Origin: JANMDR01 sp031409495
GTDB lineage: Bacteria > Pseudomonadota > Gammaproteobacteria > Burkholderiales > Usitatibacteraceae
Length of the DNA stretch: 64,000 nucleotides
Direction: 5' to 3'
Assembly (NCBI GenBank): GCA_031409495.1
Contig: JANNXI010000107.1
Span: 1-64,000 of the forward strand
Shown: in pieces, positions 48,041 to 56,224 of the stretch
Layout of the letters: every line of letters starts with the position of its first letter
Numbering within the stretch: the first letter of the stretch is position 1
Notes under the pieces: model-generated
What the model saw: only the letters and a program-made list of their open reading frames with translations
Told to the model about the DNA's origin: nothing
Databases searched by the model: none
Position numbers and translations under genes: made by a program

Positions 48041-50596
48041 ATGATGACGCTGAGTAAAAAAAACGTTTTTGTGAGCATTTATATCCTCGGTGCATCCTGC
48101 GCCGTGCTAGCCTTTATAGTTACGCTTTATTTGCGCAGCACCGTCGCTAGAACCACTGGAGAAGTCCAATTAACGGGCATCTCCGGCATTATTGAAATGG
48201 TGCGTGACGGCAACGCCGTGCCACATATTTATGCCGCTACGTTCGATGATGCCTACGCTGCCTTGGGTTACGCGCATGCGCAAGACCGGCTGTGGCAGAT
48301 GGAGTTAAATCGGCGCCTACCCGCAGGGCGCCTAAGTGAGGTGATGGGTAAATCAACGCTTGAAACCGATCAGTTTTTTCGGGTTATTGGGATGCGTCGC
48401 GCCGCGGAAAAATCACTGGCTTTTTTGGATGGCCCAACGCAAACAGCGTTGCAACGCTATGCTGACGGTGTAAATCAATTCATCAATACGCCAACCAACA
48501 ATTTGCCCATTGAATTCGCGTTAGCTGGAATCAAACCCGAACCGTGGACGCCTTTAGATTCGGTTACCTTCGCCAAATTAATGGCCTGGGATTTAAGCTA
48601 TAACTGGCGCGCTGAATTGATGCGCCTACGGTTATCGAGCCGGCTAACGGCGGCGCAAATAGCGCAATTTATGCCGGCGGGCAGAGGGATTGCTTTGGCA
48701 ACATTGCCCGACTTAAAACAACATTATGCTGCGGTTGGTTTGGTTTTTCCCGCGCCTGCAGTTGTAACCACGGCAGCGGCAAAAGCTGGTGGATCACGGG
48801 TTGACCGCAATTCTGATCCAACCTTAGCGCAATGGCTAGCGCAAGCACAAGAGTTGCAGCCAGACGGCTTGGGATCAAACAATTGGGTAGTTTCAGGTGC
48901 GCGAACAGTCAGCGGTAAACCGCTTTTAGCCAATGATCCGCACCTAGGGTTATCGGCACCAAGTATTTGGTACTTTGCCCATTTAAACGCAGCCGATACC
49001 AATGCTAGTAGCAGTACCAATAGTAGTGCCGCCGCCAAACGGCAAAATATCGTGGGCGCAACGCTACCCGGCGCTCCTTTTGTGGTGCTGGGGCGCAACG
49101 ACTATATCGCCTGGGGTGCCACTAATACTGGGCCCGACACGCAAGACATCGTCATCGAACGTTGCTTAATCGATTGTAAAACGCGCTATCAAACCCCCAC
49201 GGGTTCCGCACCGTTCATCAAGCGGACTGAAACCTTTAAAGTGCGCTTTGCCAAAGATGTGGTGCTGGATCAATTTGAAACCCGCAATGGCCCCGTAATC
49301 AGTGGTTTTTCAAAAGCGGCTGAAGGTATTCTGCCGGCGGGTTACGTGTTCAGCCTACGCTGGGCCGCATTGATAGATGGTGATACCACAATAGCCGCGA
49401 ACCGCGCCCAGCAGCTCGCGCAGGATTGGCCTAGTTTTGTTGAAGCCACAAAACTATTTACCAGTCCGCAGCAAAGCATGGTGTACGCCGATGTGGCAGG
49501 CAATATCGGCATGATTGCCGCGGCGCGCGTACCGATTCGCCAAGCCGGCAATGCGCTACATGGGCTAGCACCCTCCATTGGTTGGAATGCGCAATATGAT
49601 TGGCAGGGTTTTGTGAGATTTGATGATCTACCCAAAACCTACAATCCAGCGCAGCAAAGCATTGCTACGGCCAACAATAAAATTGTGTCTGACGATTACG
49701 GGCCGATGTTGTCGCATGAATGGGCAGTGCCATATCGTATCAACCGGATCAATGAACTTATAGCAGCCATCCCGAAGCACAGCATGGCATCTATGCAAGC
49801 GTTGCAGGGAGATACCCACTCAGGGTATGCCAAGAAAATGTTGCCGCTGTTATTGATGCCCGAGCCGAAAAGCCCTAGGGCTGCGGCTGCGCGACAATTG
49901 CTAAAAAGCTGGGACGCCAACGCGCGCGCGCAAGATGCTGCCCCGCTTATTTTTGCGCAGTGGTTGCGTGAGCTAACCAAGCGTATTTACGCCGACGAAT
50001 TAGGATCCGAAGTGTTTGATCGCGCGTGGGAGCAGCGCCCAGAATTTATGCTCAATGCGCTTAGTGATCCAGCATTAGGGGCGTGGTGCGACAACGTAAA
50101 CACAGCGCCAAAAGAAACCTGTGGCAATCAGATTGCCGAAGCGCTTGATGCCGCAATGATGCAGTTGCAGGCGCAATACGGCTCAGATATAGATAAATGG
50201 GCGTGGGGTAACGCCCATGTGGCGTTGTCCGAGCATCGTCCGTTTGCCCAGTTTGGGGCGCTGTTTAATTACTTCAATATTCGCCGCGCGATGCCTGGCG
50301 ATAGTTTTACGGTGAATGTTGGGGGCTATCGCATCGCCAGCAAAACCGAGCCGTTCGCAGCGAATCATGCTGCCAGCATGCGCGCGATCTACGATTTTTC
50401 TAATTTAGAAAATTCTGGCTTTATGCATGCGACAGGCCAATCAGGAAATCGTTTTTCAGCGCACTACGAAAGCATAGCTGATCGCTGGGCCGCCAATGAG
50501 ATGCTGACGATACCCACGGCGCGCGAAAAGGTGCAAACTAGTCAGATTGGAACGATGAAATTTGTACCCAAACTGCGTCTGCCAACGCAAAAATAA
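48041..50596 (+). CDS. Penicillin acylase-family Ntn hydrolase
   Basis: An 851-residue proenzyme of the penicillin G acylase / AHL acylase family. A membrane anchor or signal (VSIYILGASCAVLAFIVTLYL) precedes the alpha-subunit region (GYAHAQDRLWQMELNRR). The autocatalytic site is GLGSNNWVVSG with Ser279 as the new N-terminal nucleophile, followed by GKPLLANDPHLGLSAPSIWY. Substrates may be N-acyl amino acids, AHL signals or beta-lactams. It is followed three bases on by the S9 peptidase gene, so the two are likely coexpressed. The 193 bases upstream, shared with kup, hold no recognised site. Confidence 0.9.
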   Translation: MMTLSKKNVFVSIYILGASCAVLAFIVTLYLRSTVARTTGEVQLTGISGIIEMVRDGNAVPHIYAATFDDAYAALGYAHAQDRLWQMELNRRLPAGRLSEVMGKSTLETDQFFRVIGMRRAAEKSLAFLDGPTQTALQRYADGVNQFINTPTNNLPIEFALAGIKPEPWTPLDSVTFAKLMAWDLSYNWRAELMRLRLSSRLTAAQIAQFMPAGRGIALATLPDLKQHYAAVGLVFPAPAVVTTAAAKAGGSRVDRNSDPTLAQWLAQAQELQPDGLGSNNWVVSGARTVSGKPLLANDPHLGLSAPSIWYFAHLNAADTNASSSTNSSAAAKRQNIVGATLPGAPFVVLGRNDYIAWGATNTGPDTQDIVIERCLIDCKTRYQTPTGSAPFIKRTETFKVRFAKDVVLDQFETRNGPVISGFSKAAEGILPAGYVFSLRWAALIDGDTTIAANRAQQLAQDWPSFVEATKLFTSPQQSMVYADVAGNIGMIAAARVPIRQAGNALHGLAPSIGWNAQYDWQGFVRFDDLPKTYNPAQQSIATANNKIVSDDYGPMLSHEWAVPYRINRINELIAAIPKHSMASMQALQGDTHSGYAKKMLPLLLMPEPKSPRAAAARQLLKSWDANARAQDAAPLIFAQWLRELTKRIYADELGSEVFDRAWEQRPEFMLNALSDPALGAWCDNVNTAPKETCGNQIAEALDAAMMQLQAQYGSDIDKWAWGNAHVALSEHRPFAQFGALFNYFNIRRAMPGDSFTVNVGGYRIASKTEPFAANHAASMRAIYDFSNLENSGFMHATGQSGNRFSAHYESIADRWAANEMLTIPTAREKVQTSQIGTMKFVPKLRLPTQK

Positions 50597-50611
50597 TAAA
50601 TGGAACGACTC

Positions 50612-53158
50612 ATGAACTATACCAAAGCTGAAAAGAACGAGACACGGCTAAGCTTTATGGCCGTCATTTTTTTATGTAACACCGGGTTGGTCAGCATTGC
50701 AGCAGCTGAAACTAGCCCGCGCTTTGCCGTACCGCCAGCGCCAATTGTGGATATGATAGAAACGCAGGCCGCGCCCCAACCCATCGTATCGCCTAACCAA
50801 CAACACTTGCTTTTTATTGAACGTGCGGGACTACCGAGCATCAGCGATTTGGCGCTACCACAAGTTAGAGTTGCTGGATTACGGATAAATCCACGAAACA
50901 ACGATGTCAGCCGCGTAAGTTATGGTGCCACGCTAAAATTAATAAAGCTAGTGGATAAGGCCACAGAGAAGGCAACTGACAAGCAAACCGATAAGCCAAC
51001 TGATAAAGCGCCGGAGAAAACGATAGTACACGGCTTTCCAGCGGGTGCTTTGATCGGTGAGGCGTTATGGTCACCAGACAGCAAGCGTATTGCGGTGTCC
51101 ATCGCGCGTGAGAGTACGTTAGAGCTTTGGATTGTGGATGTTGCCGCAGCCCAGGCCAAGCGCTTGACCAATAGTAATTTAAACGGCGTATCAGGGCGCG
51201 CGTTTGCATGGTTAGCCGATAGCCGCTCCTTGGTGGCGATGTTAGTGCCGCAAAATCGAGGTGCTGTGCCCATCGCGCCTGCTGCCCCTATCGGCCCCAA
51301 CGTACAAGAAACCAGTGGTAAAACCGCAGTTGCCCGCACCTTTCCAGATTTAATAAAAACAGCGCATGACGAGCAGTTGCTGGAATATTATCTGCAGGCG
51401 CAGCCCGCTAAAATAGGCCTTGATGGCGTTGTTACCCAAATTGGCCGATCGGGGTTAATACGTACTATTTCAGCTTCTCCAGACGCTAATTTTTTACTAG
51501 TACAAGTTACCGGTAGACCCTATTCGCGCAGCGTGCCAATTGGTCAATTTGCGATTAAAACCGAGTTGCGTGATTTGTCCGGTACCGATACCGGAGAGTT
51601 CATCAAAGCGCTTTCTGCCAACAATGTGGCTGAAGAAGATGATGGCGAGCCGGATGCGGTACGTCGCGGTCCTCGCGCCTATGCGTGGCGCGCCGATGCG
51701 CCCGCTACGCTTACTTGGGTGCAAAGCAACGAAGCTGACAAGCCGATTAAAAAGCGCGATGGTGATTTTTTGTACGCTTTGAGCGCCCCCTTCCAGGCCG
51801 AGCCTACATTGGTGCTGAAGCTAGATTTTCGCTTTCAGCAAGTGGTCTGGGGCACGGATGAAGTAGCGCTGGTTTATGAAGGTCAACGCAAAACCCGACG
51901 CAGTATTGTGTGGCGCGTTTATCCAGGGGACTTAACGCGCACACCGGTAAAGTTATTCGACCGGTCTTCAGAAGATCGTTACGGTGACCCAGGTACGCCG
52001 CTTTTTGAAACGTCCCCCACTGGGCAGCGGGTATTAAATATGGCGCCTAATAAACGCGCTATTTATTTAAGCGGGAACGGCGCCAGCGCCGAAGGGGATC
52101 GACCATTTTTAGACGTGTTTAATTTTGATACCAAGCAGAGCACCCGCTTGTTTCAATCGGAGCCACCTTTTTATGAAAGCGTGGCCGCCGTGTTTGATAG
52201 AAACGGCATTCGCCTGTTGACCCAACGCGAATCACAAACCGAAACGCCAAACTTGTTTATGCGCAATGTTGAAGCCAAAACGATTGCGCCCATTACGCAA
52301 TTTGCCACGCCCAAAAACCCGATTGCTGGTGTGAGTAAAGAGCTTATTCGCTATAAGCGTAAGGACGGCACGGAGCTTTCAGGCACGTTGTATTTGCCCG
52401 CAAACTACAAGCGTAGCGATGGCGCACTACCCACTATTTTATGGGCCTACCCGCGTGAATTTAAAACCGCAGAGGCTGCTGGTCAGGTTGCCGGCTCGCC
52501 CTATCGCTATGTCCGGCCCAGCGCTTCGGGCCCCTTACCGTGGCTTACCCAAGGCTACGCGGTGCTTGATAATCCAGTCATGCCGATCATTGGTGAAGGC
52601 AGCACCGAACCGAATGATAGCTACGTACCACAACTCGTTGCCAGTGCTGAAGCGGCCATCGATGAGCTAGTACGCCGTGGAGTCACGGACAAAAACAGAG
52701 TGGCTGTTGGCGGGCATTCATACGGTGCGTTTATGGTGGCTAATTTGCTCGCGCACTCAAAACTGTTTGCGGCAGGCATTGCTGAAAGTGGTGCCTATAA
52801 TCGCACGCTCACGCCCTTCGGCTTTCAAGCCGAAACCCGCAATATGTGGAAAGCCCGTGATGTATATAACCAAATGTCGCCGTTTAATTTTGCAGACCAA
52901 ATTAAAGCGCCGATACTGTTTATTCACGGTGAAAATGATTCTAATTCAGGTACTTTTCCAGTGCAAAGCGAACGCATGTATCAAGCTATTCGCGGCTTGG
53001 GTGGCACCGCAAGACTGGTGTTGCTACCGTTTGAAGACCACGGTTATCGCGCCCGCGAATCGCAATTGCATCGAGCCGCCGAAATTACTAATTGGCTCGA
53101 TAAGTTTGTGAAATCTGCCGCGCCCACTAATAAGTTGGCAACACTATTTGGTTGGTAA
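50612..53158 (+). CDS. S9-family prolyl oligopeptidase-type serine peptidase
   Basis: An 848-residue exported peptidase resembling the glutamyl endopeptidase branch of family S9. A signal peptide (FMAVIFLCNTGLVSIAAAETS) leads to a beta-propeller region, then the alpha/beta hydrolase domain with GGHSYGAFMVA (nucleophile Ser703), PILFIHGENDSNSGTFPVQSERM and the late DHGYRARES histidine. An odd KAT/TDK low-complexity stretch (about residues 112-132) interrupts the first propeller blade. ATG 50612 is taken, with ATG 50600 an equal alternative. Confidence 0.88.
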   Translation: MNYTKAEKNETRLSFMAVIFLCNTGLVSIAAAETSPRFAVPPAPIVDMIETQAAPQPIVSPNQQHLLFIERAGLPSISDLALPQVRVAGLRINPRNNDVSRVSYGATLKLIKLVDKATEKATDKQTDKPTDKAPEKTIVHGFPAGALIGEALWSPDSKRIAVSIARESTLELWIVDVAAAQAKRLTNSNLNGVSGRAFAWLADSRSLVAMLVPQNRGAVPIAPAAPIGPNVQETSGKTAVARTFPDLIKTAHDEQLLEYYLQAQPAKIGLDGVVTQIGRSGLIRTISASPDANFLLVQVTGRPYSRSVPIGQFAIKTELRDLSGTDTGEFIKALSANNVAEEDDGEPDAVRRGPRAYAWRADAPATLTWVQSNEADKPIKKRDGDFLYALSAPFQAEPTLVLKLDFRFQQVVWGTDEVALVYEGQRKTRRSIVWRVYPGDLTRTPVKLFDRSSEDRYGDPGTPLFETSPTGQRVLNMAPNKRAIYLSGNGASAEGDRPFLDVFNFDTKQSTRLFQSEPPFYESVAAVFDRNGIRLLTQRESQTETPNLFMRNVEAKTIAPITQFATPKNPIAGVSKELIRYKRKDGTELSGTLYLPANYKRSDGALPTILWAYPREFKTAEAAGQVAGSPYRYVRPSASGPLPWLTQGYAVLDNPVMPIIGEGSTEPNDSYVPQLVASAEAAIDELVRRGVTDKNRVAVGGHSYGAFMVANLLAHSKLFAAGIAESGAYNRTLTPFGFQAETRNMWKARDVYNQMSPFNFADQIKAPILFIHGENDSNSGTFPVQSERMYQAIRGLGGTARLVLLPFEDHGYRARESQLHRAAEITNWLDKFVKSAAPTNKLATLFGW

Positions 53159-53168
53159 TGCGCTATTT

Positions 53169-53209
53169 GATGCCTGAAGATACCCTATTTTCGGGCTTTT
53201 TCAAGCATC
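53169..53209. repeat. Dispersed palindrome, copy 15 (S9 peptidase / apbE)
   Basis: GATGCCTGAAGATACCC and GGGCTTTTTCAAGCATC lie between two convergent genes. Its end overlaps apbE: on the minus strand GAT-GCT-TGA encodes the last two residues and stop of ApbE. Confidence 0.88.
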
Positions 53210-54163
53210 TATAAACGTCGCTGTAAGTGTAGGTGCCGAGCGAAACAAGGTTAATTGTTGATCTATCGCGAGGAAGGTTGCGCCTTGGGTTTCTAAAAAT
53301 GTCAGGGCTTCTTTACCCTTGAGCATCGCAATGGTGCTCAACGCGCCCGCCGCCACGCACGCGGGTGCAGTCACGCTGACAGACGCCCAAACATGCACTG
53401 GCCAGCCGGTTTTCGGGTTTAAAATATGGCAGTAGCGTTCGCCCTCAATTTCAAAATAGCGTTCGTAGTCTCCTGAACTTGCCAACGCACCCTCGGTTAA
53501 GTCGACGCTGGCGATCGTCGCTGGTGTAGTGGCATCGTCGTCGAGTTGGCGTGGATGTTGAATCCCAAAGCGCCACGGCGCACCATTTGCCCGCGCGCCC
53601 AGCACGCGAATATCGCCGCCAAGGTTTACAAAGCCGTGGCGCATGCCCGCGGCGGCCAATACGGCCATTGCCCTGTCAGCCGCGTATTCCTTGCCAAAGC
53701 CGCCAAAATCAAGTTCCATGCCGCGTTGCGGTAGTTGAATAGTCGGCGCCGCCCATGCCACTTGCGGCCAGCCGATTAAGGGCAGTAGGGCGTTGATAGC
53801 GGTATCATCAGGAAGTTGTGGGCTGGAAAAATTCCACGCGCGTCGCAACACGCCCGAGGTGATGTCAAAAAACCCATCGCTCATGGTGTGCAGCGTGTGC
53901 GCAAAGTCGAGTAAGGCGGCGGTTTCGGTATCTACTTCGATGGCATCGGTCGTACCCGCAGCGGCGTTGATGCGCGATACGCTGCTGTCTGGCCGGTAGC
54001 GTGAGTACTTTTGTTCGATACGCTGCACTTCTGCAATGGCAAGTTTGGCAGCTGCTGCTAATGAAGCTTCATCACCACCCTCAAGACGAATTTCGCACGC
54101 GCTCGACATGGCTTGAAACGCAAAGCCGATCGATTCCAGCGGCTCATCGGTGCTTAACCGCAT
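53201..54163 (-). CDS. apbE: FAD:protein FMN transferase
   Basis: ApbE attaches FMN from FAD to a threonine or serine of a target protein. The 320-residue product shows AMSSACEIRLEGG, KYSRYRPDSSVSRIN, ELDFGGFGKEYAADRAM, HGFVNLGGDIRVLG and ILNPKTGWPV, all ApbE hallmarks. No signal peptide is visible, although most ApbE act outside the cytosol, so its location is uncertain. It stands three bases after the DUF3570 gene, which carries a matching target motif. The C-terminal DA and stop come from a dispersed palindrome. Confidence 0.93.
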   Translation of the reverse strand: MRLSTDEPLESIGFAFQAMSSACEIRLEGGDEASLAAAAKLAIAEVQRIEQKYSRYRPDSSVSRINAAAGTTDAIEVDTETAALLDFAHTLHTMSDGFFDITSGVLRRAWNFSSPQLPDDTAINALLPLIGWPQVAWAAPTIQLPQRGMELDFGGFGKEYAADRAMAVLAAAGMRHGFVNLGGDIRVLGARANGAPWRFGIQHPRQLDDDATTPATIASVDLTEGALASSGDYERYFEIEGERYCHILNPKTGWPVHVWASVSVTAPACVAAGALSTIAMLKGKEALTFLETQGATFLAIDQQLTLFRSAPTLTATFIDA

Positions 54164-54166
54164 GGC

Positions 54167-55363
54167 TTAAAACTTTTTGCTTGCGCCAAGCTGAATAAAA
54201 TTAGCGCGAAATGGCGCGATGCCCGGTGAGCCATCGCCCGTAAAGACCCAATTGCTGCGCTGTTCATAGCGTTCCAGCTTTAAATCTAGAAGCCATTCTG
54301 GCGTTGCTTGCCAGGCAAATTTTACGCACAAGGTGATACCCCCAAATGCTGCTAGGCGTTGATCAGCCGAAATAATTTGCGTTGGATTGTTGAAAAAGCC
54401 CGGTGGAAATGGCTCACCAGCAACTGCATCATAAACAGGATCAAAATAAAACGATGCGGCGCGTTGGCTGTAAGCTCGCAGCGACGGTGTAACCGTAAAC
54501 ACCTCATTGACTGGCTGCACCCATTCGGCGCCCACGGTGTGGGCTTTAATCCCGAAGCTATCGCTGTAGTACCGATAGCTGGTGCGTAGCGTAGCGCCAA
54601 GGTCAGTGAAGTGGTGGTTAAGACGCATCAGCACAATGTTTTGGTTACGGGTACGCGGGCGCTCATCAGGAAACTTGTAGGGATCGGTATAGAAGCCACG
54701 CCCCTGGTTACGCGTTAGGTTTATCTGTAATAAATCGTTGGCTGTCAGTGCTTGGGTGATGCCCACCATAAACTCTGTAGTGCGTTTTTTTTCGTTCAGC
54801 GTGTTGTCGTTAGACGATGTAATTTTGTCATTCGTAAACCCTAAACCGACGTTCCATGTGCGGTTATTGTCGTCAGATGAGAAGCTTGCATCTAAGCCCA
54901 ATGCGGTACTTTCATAATCGTGTTCGCGTGATCGGCTGAGGCTTGCTGAAGTGGTAGCACGTTCAAAATAGCGCGTTACTTTTACGTCGCCCGCGGTGCG
55001 TTCGTCTTTCATTTTAAGTGTGGCGCCAGAAATCGCGCTGTGATAGCGCGGTGTCGCGCCAGAAACGCTATCGCCCACCAATGAGCCTTCTACAGCCCAT
55101 TGCGGTGAAACGGGCACCATCAAATACAACGAAGGTGAGGTCACCTTGATGCGCTTTAAACCCGGCTGCGAATCTTGATATTGCAAATACTTTAGCGCCA
55201 CGATCGCGCTTTCAGGCGCAGTTTCGGCGTGCGCTATTTGACTAATCACGCCCGGCAGCATCAACGCTGCGGCAATGATAGCGCCGGCTTTGTCGGCAGG
55301 CTTAGTTACAATCTTAGTCGCCGTCTTAGTCGCCGTCTTAGTTGCAGCTTTAGTTGCAACCAC
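54167..55363 (-). CDS. DUF3570 predicted outer-membrane beta-barrel protein with flavinylation-type motif
   Basis: A 398-residue exported protein of the DUF3570 family, rich in alternating strands and ending in an aromatic residue (LGASKKF) like outer-membrane barrels. A threonine/lysine repeat (ATKTATKTATK) precedes the signal sequence AGAIIAAALMLPGVISQIAHA. GTG 55363 is preferred, since GGAGG lies just upstream and the overlap with DUF4266 falls to 14 bases; the in-frame ATG at 55429 is the alternative. The mature start contains GDSVSGATPRYHSAISGATL: the first SGAT fits D-x-x-S/T-G-A-T, the site ApbE modifies. Confidence 0.78.
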   Translation of the reverse strand: MVATKAATKTATKTATKIVTKPADKAGAIIAAALMLPGVISQIAHAETAPESAIVALKYLQYQDSQPGLKRIKVTSPSLYLMVPVSPQWAVEGSLVGDSVSGATPRYHSAISGATLKMKDERTAGDVKVTRYFERATTSASLSRSREHDYESTALGLDASFSSDDNNRTWNVGLGFTNDKITSSNDNTLNEKKRTTEFMVGITQALTANDLLQINLTRNQGRGFYTDPYKFPDERPRTRNQNIVLMRLNHHFTDLGATLRTSYRYYSDSFGIKAHTVGAEWVQPVNEVFTVTPSLRAYSQRAASFYFDPVYDAVAGEPFPPGFFNNPTQIISADQRLAAFGGITLCVKFAWQATPEWLLDLKLERYEQRSNWVFTGDGSPGIAPFRANFIQLGASKKF

Positions 55364-55580
55364 AACCGCCTCCACCAACGCCATAGCCACCAGAAGCATT
55401 TTCTTTGCTAGCGTAAATGTGCTGGGCAAAACGTTGATCTAGCGGGTCGGACGCCATCGACATAGCCGGTTTGGCTAAATTACCTTTTTCCCATGCTTGC
55501 GGGGGCGAATACGCGCAACCGCCGAGGGTAAGTGTGAGTAAAGCGAAGGCAATTGTGCTCTTAAAGTGTGCTTGTTTCAT
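55350..55580 (-). CDS. DUF4266 small lipoprotein
   Basis: A 76-residue lipoprotein. The signal FALLTLTLGGCAYSPPQAWEKG has a lipobox ending at Cys22. The conserved YSPPQAWEKGNLAKPAM and the C-terminal GGYGVGGGGCGCN are DUF4266 hallmarks. The family is consistently found beside DUF3570, ApbE and a thioredoxin-like protein, as here; the function is unknown. The glycine/cysteine tail could bind metal or be oxidised by the neighbouring thioredoxin. Confidence 0.88.
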   Translation of the reverse strand: MKQAHFKSTIAFALLTLTLGGCAYSPPQAWEKGNLAKPAMSMASDPLDQRFAQHIYASKENASGGYGVGGGGCGCN

Positions 55581-55615
55581 GGCGACCTATTTTAGTGTTG
55601 TTGGCTGCAGCATCA

Positions 55616-56128
55616 TTATTTAATCACTAAAGCTTGCGCTATGCGCTTTTCTAAATCAATCGTATCTTCTGCTTTAAAGCCTCGATGCACCGCTAGCACC
55701 TTGCCATCACGACCTATTAAATATGATGACGGCATGGCTTTTACTTGGTAGCGTTTTGGGGTGTCGCCTTTTGTGTCGAATGCAACTGTAAAATTGGCGG
55801 GTACTTTGGTTAAAAACGCTTTGGCGTCCGTACTCTTGGCGTCCACATTTACCGCAATTATCTCAAAGCCTTGCGCTTTGTATTTAGCCTGCAAGGTGTT
55901 CATAAACGGGAACGATTGCTTGCACGGTCCACACCAAGACGCCCAAAAATCAACGTACACAAGCTTACCCTTGAAGTCAGCTAACTTTACGAGGTCTTTA
56001 ACGCCCGGCAGAGTGATGTCGGGCGCGATGCTGCCAACATCCGCAGCCTGAACCACTGGTGCCACCGCGAGGAGCGCTGTGCAAATCGTCGTGGTCAATA
56101 TTGCTTGCAGCAATGTTTTGGGGGTCAT
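55616..56128 (-). CDS. TlpA-family periplasmic thioredoxin
   Basis: A 170-residue thiol-disulfide protein. A signal peptide (AILTTTICTALLAVAPVVQA) is followed by a thioredoxin domain with the active site WASWCGPCKQSFP, the cis-proline segment VKAMPSSYLIG, and the TlpA-type inserted helix region. It is first in the minus-strand run TlpA-DUF4266-DUF3570-ApbE and could keep the cysteines of DUF4266 reduced. Confidence 0.92.
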   Translation of the reverse strand: MTPKTLLQAILTTTICTALLAVAPVVQAADVGSIAPDITLPGVKDLVKLADFKGKLVYVDFWASWCGPCKQSFPFMNTLQAKYKAQGFEIIAVNVDAKSTDAKAFLTKVPANFTVAFDTKGDTPKRYQVKAMPSSYLIGRDGKVLAVHRGFKAEDTIDLEKRIAQALVIK

Positions 56129-56155
56129 TATTGAGCCTGCAGTGATATGAAATTA

Positions 56156-56192
56156 TGCCCGAAGATGCCCTAAAATAGGGTGTCTTTAGGCA
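56156..56192. repeat. Dispersed palindrome, copy 16 (upstream of the tlpA-like gene)
   Basis: TGCCCGAAGATGCCC, TAAAATAGGG and a right arm TGTCTTTAGGCA. It lies 27 bases upstream of the TlpA-like start and 32 bases after the stop of the InlB-repeat cytochrome gene, both on the minus strand, so it follows the cytochrome transcript. Confidence 0.88.
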
Positions 56193-56224
56193 ACTGTTAA
56201 GTGGTAGATAGAGTAGCTACGGTC

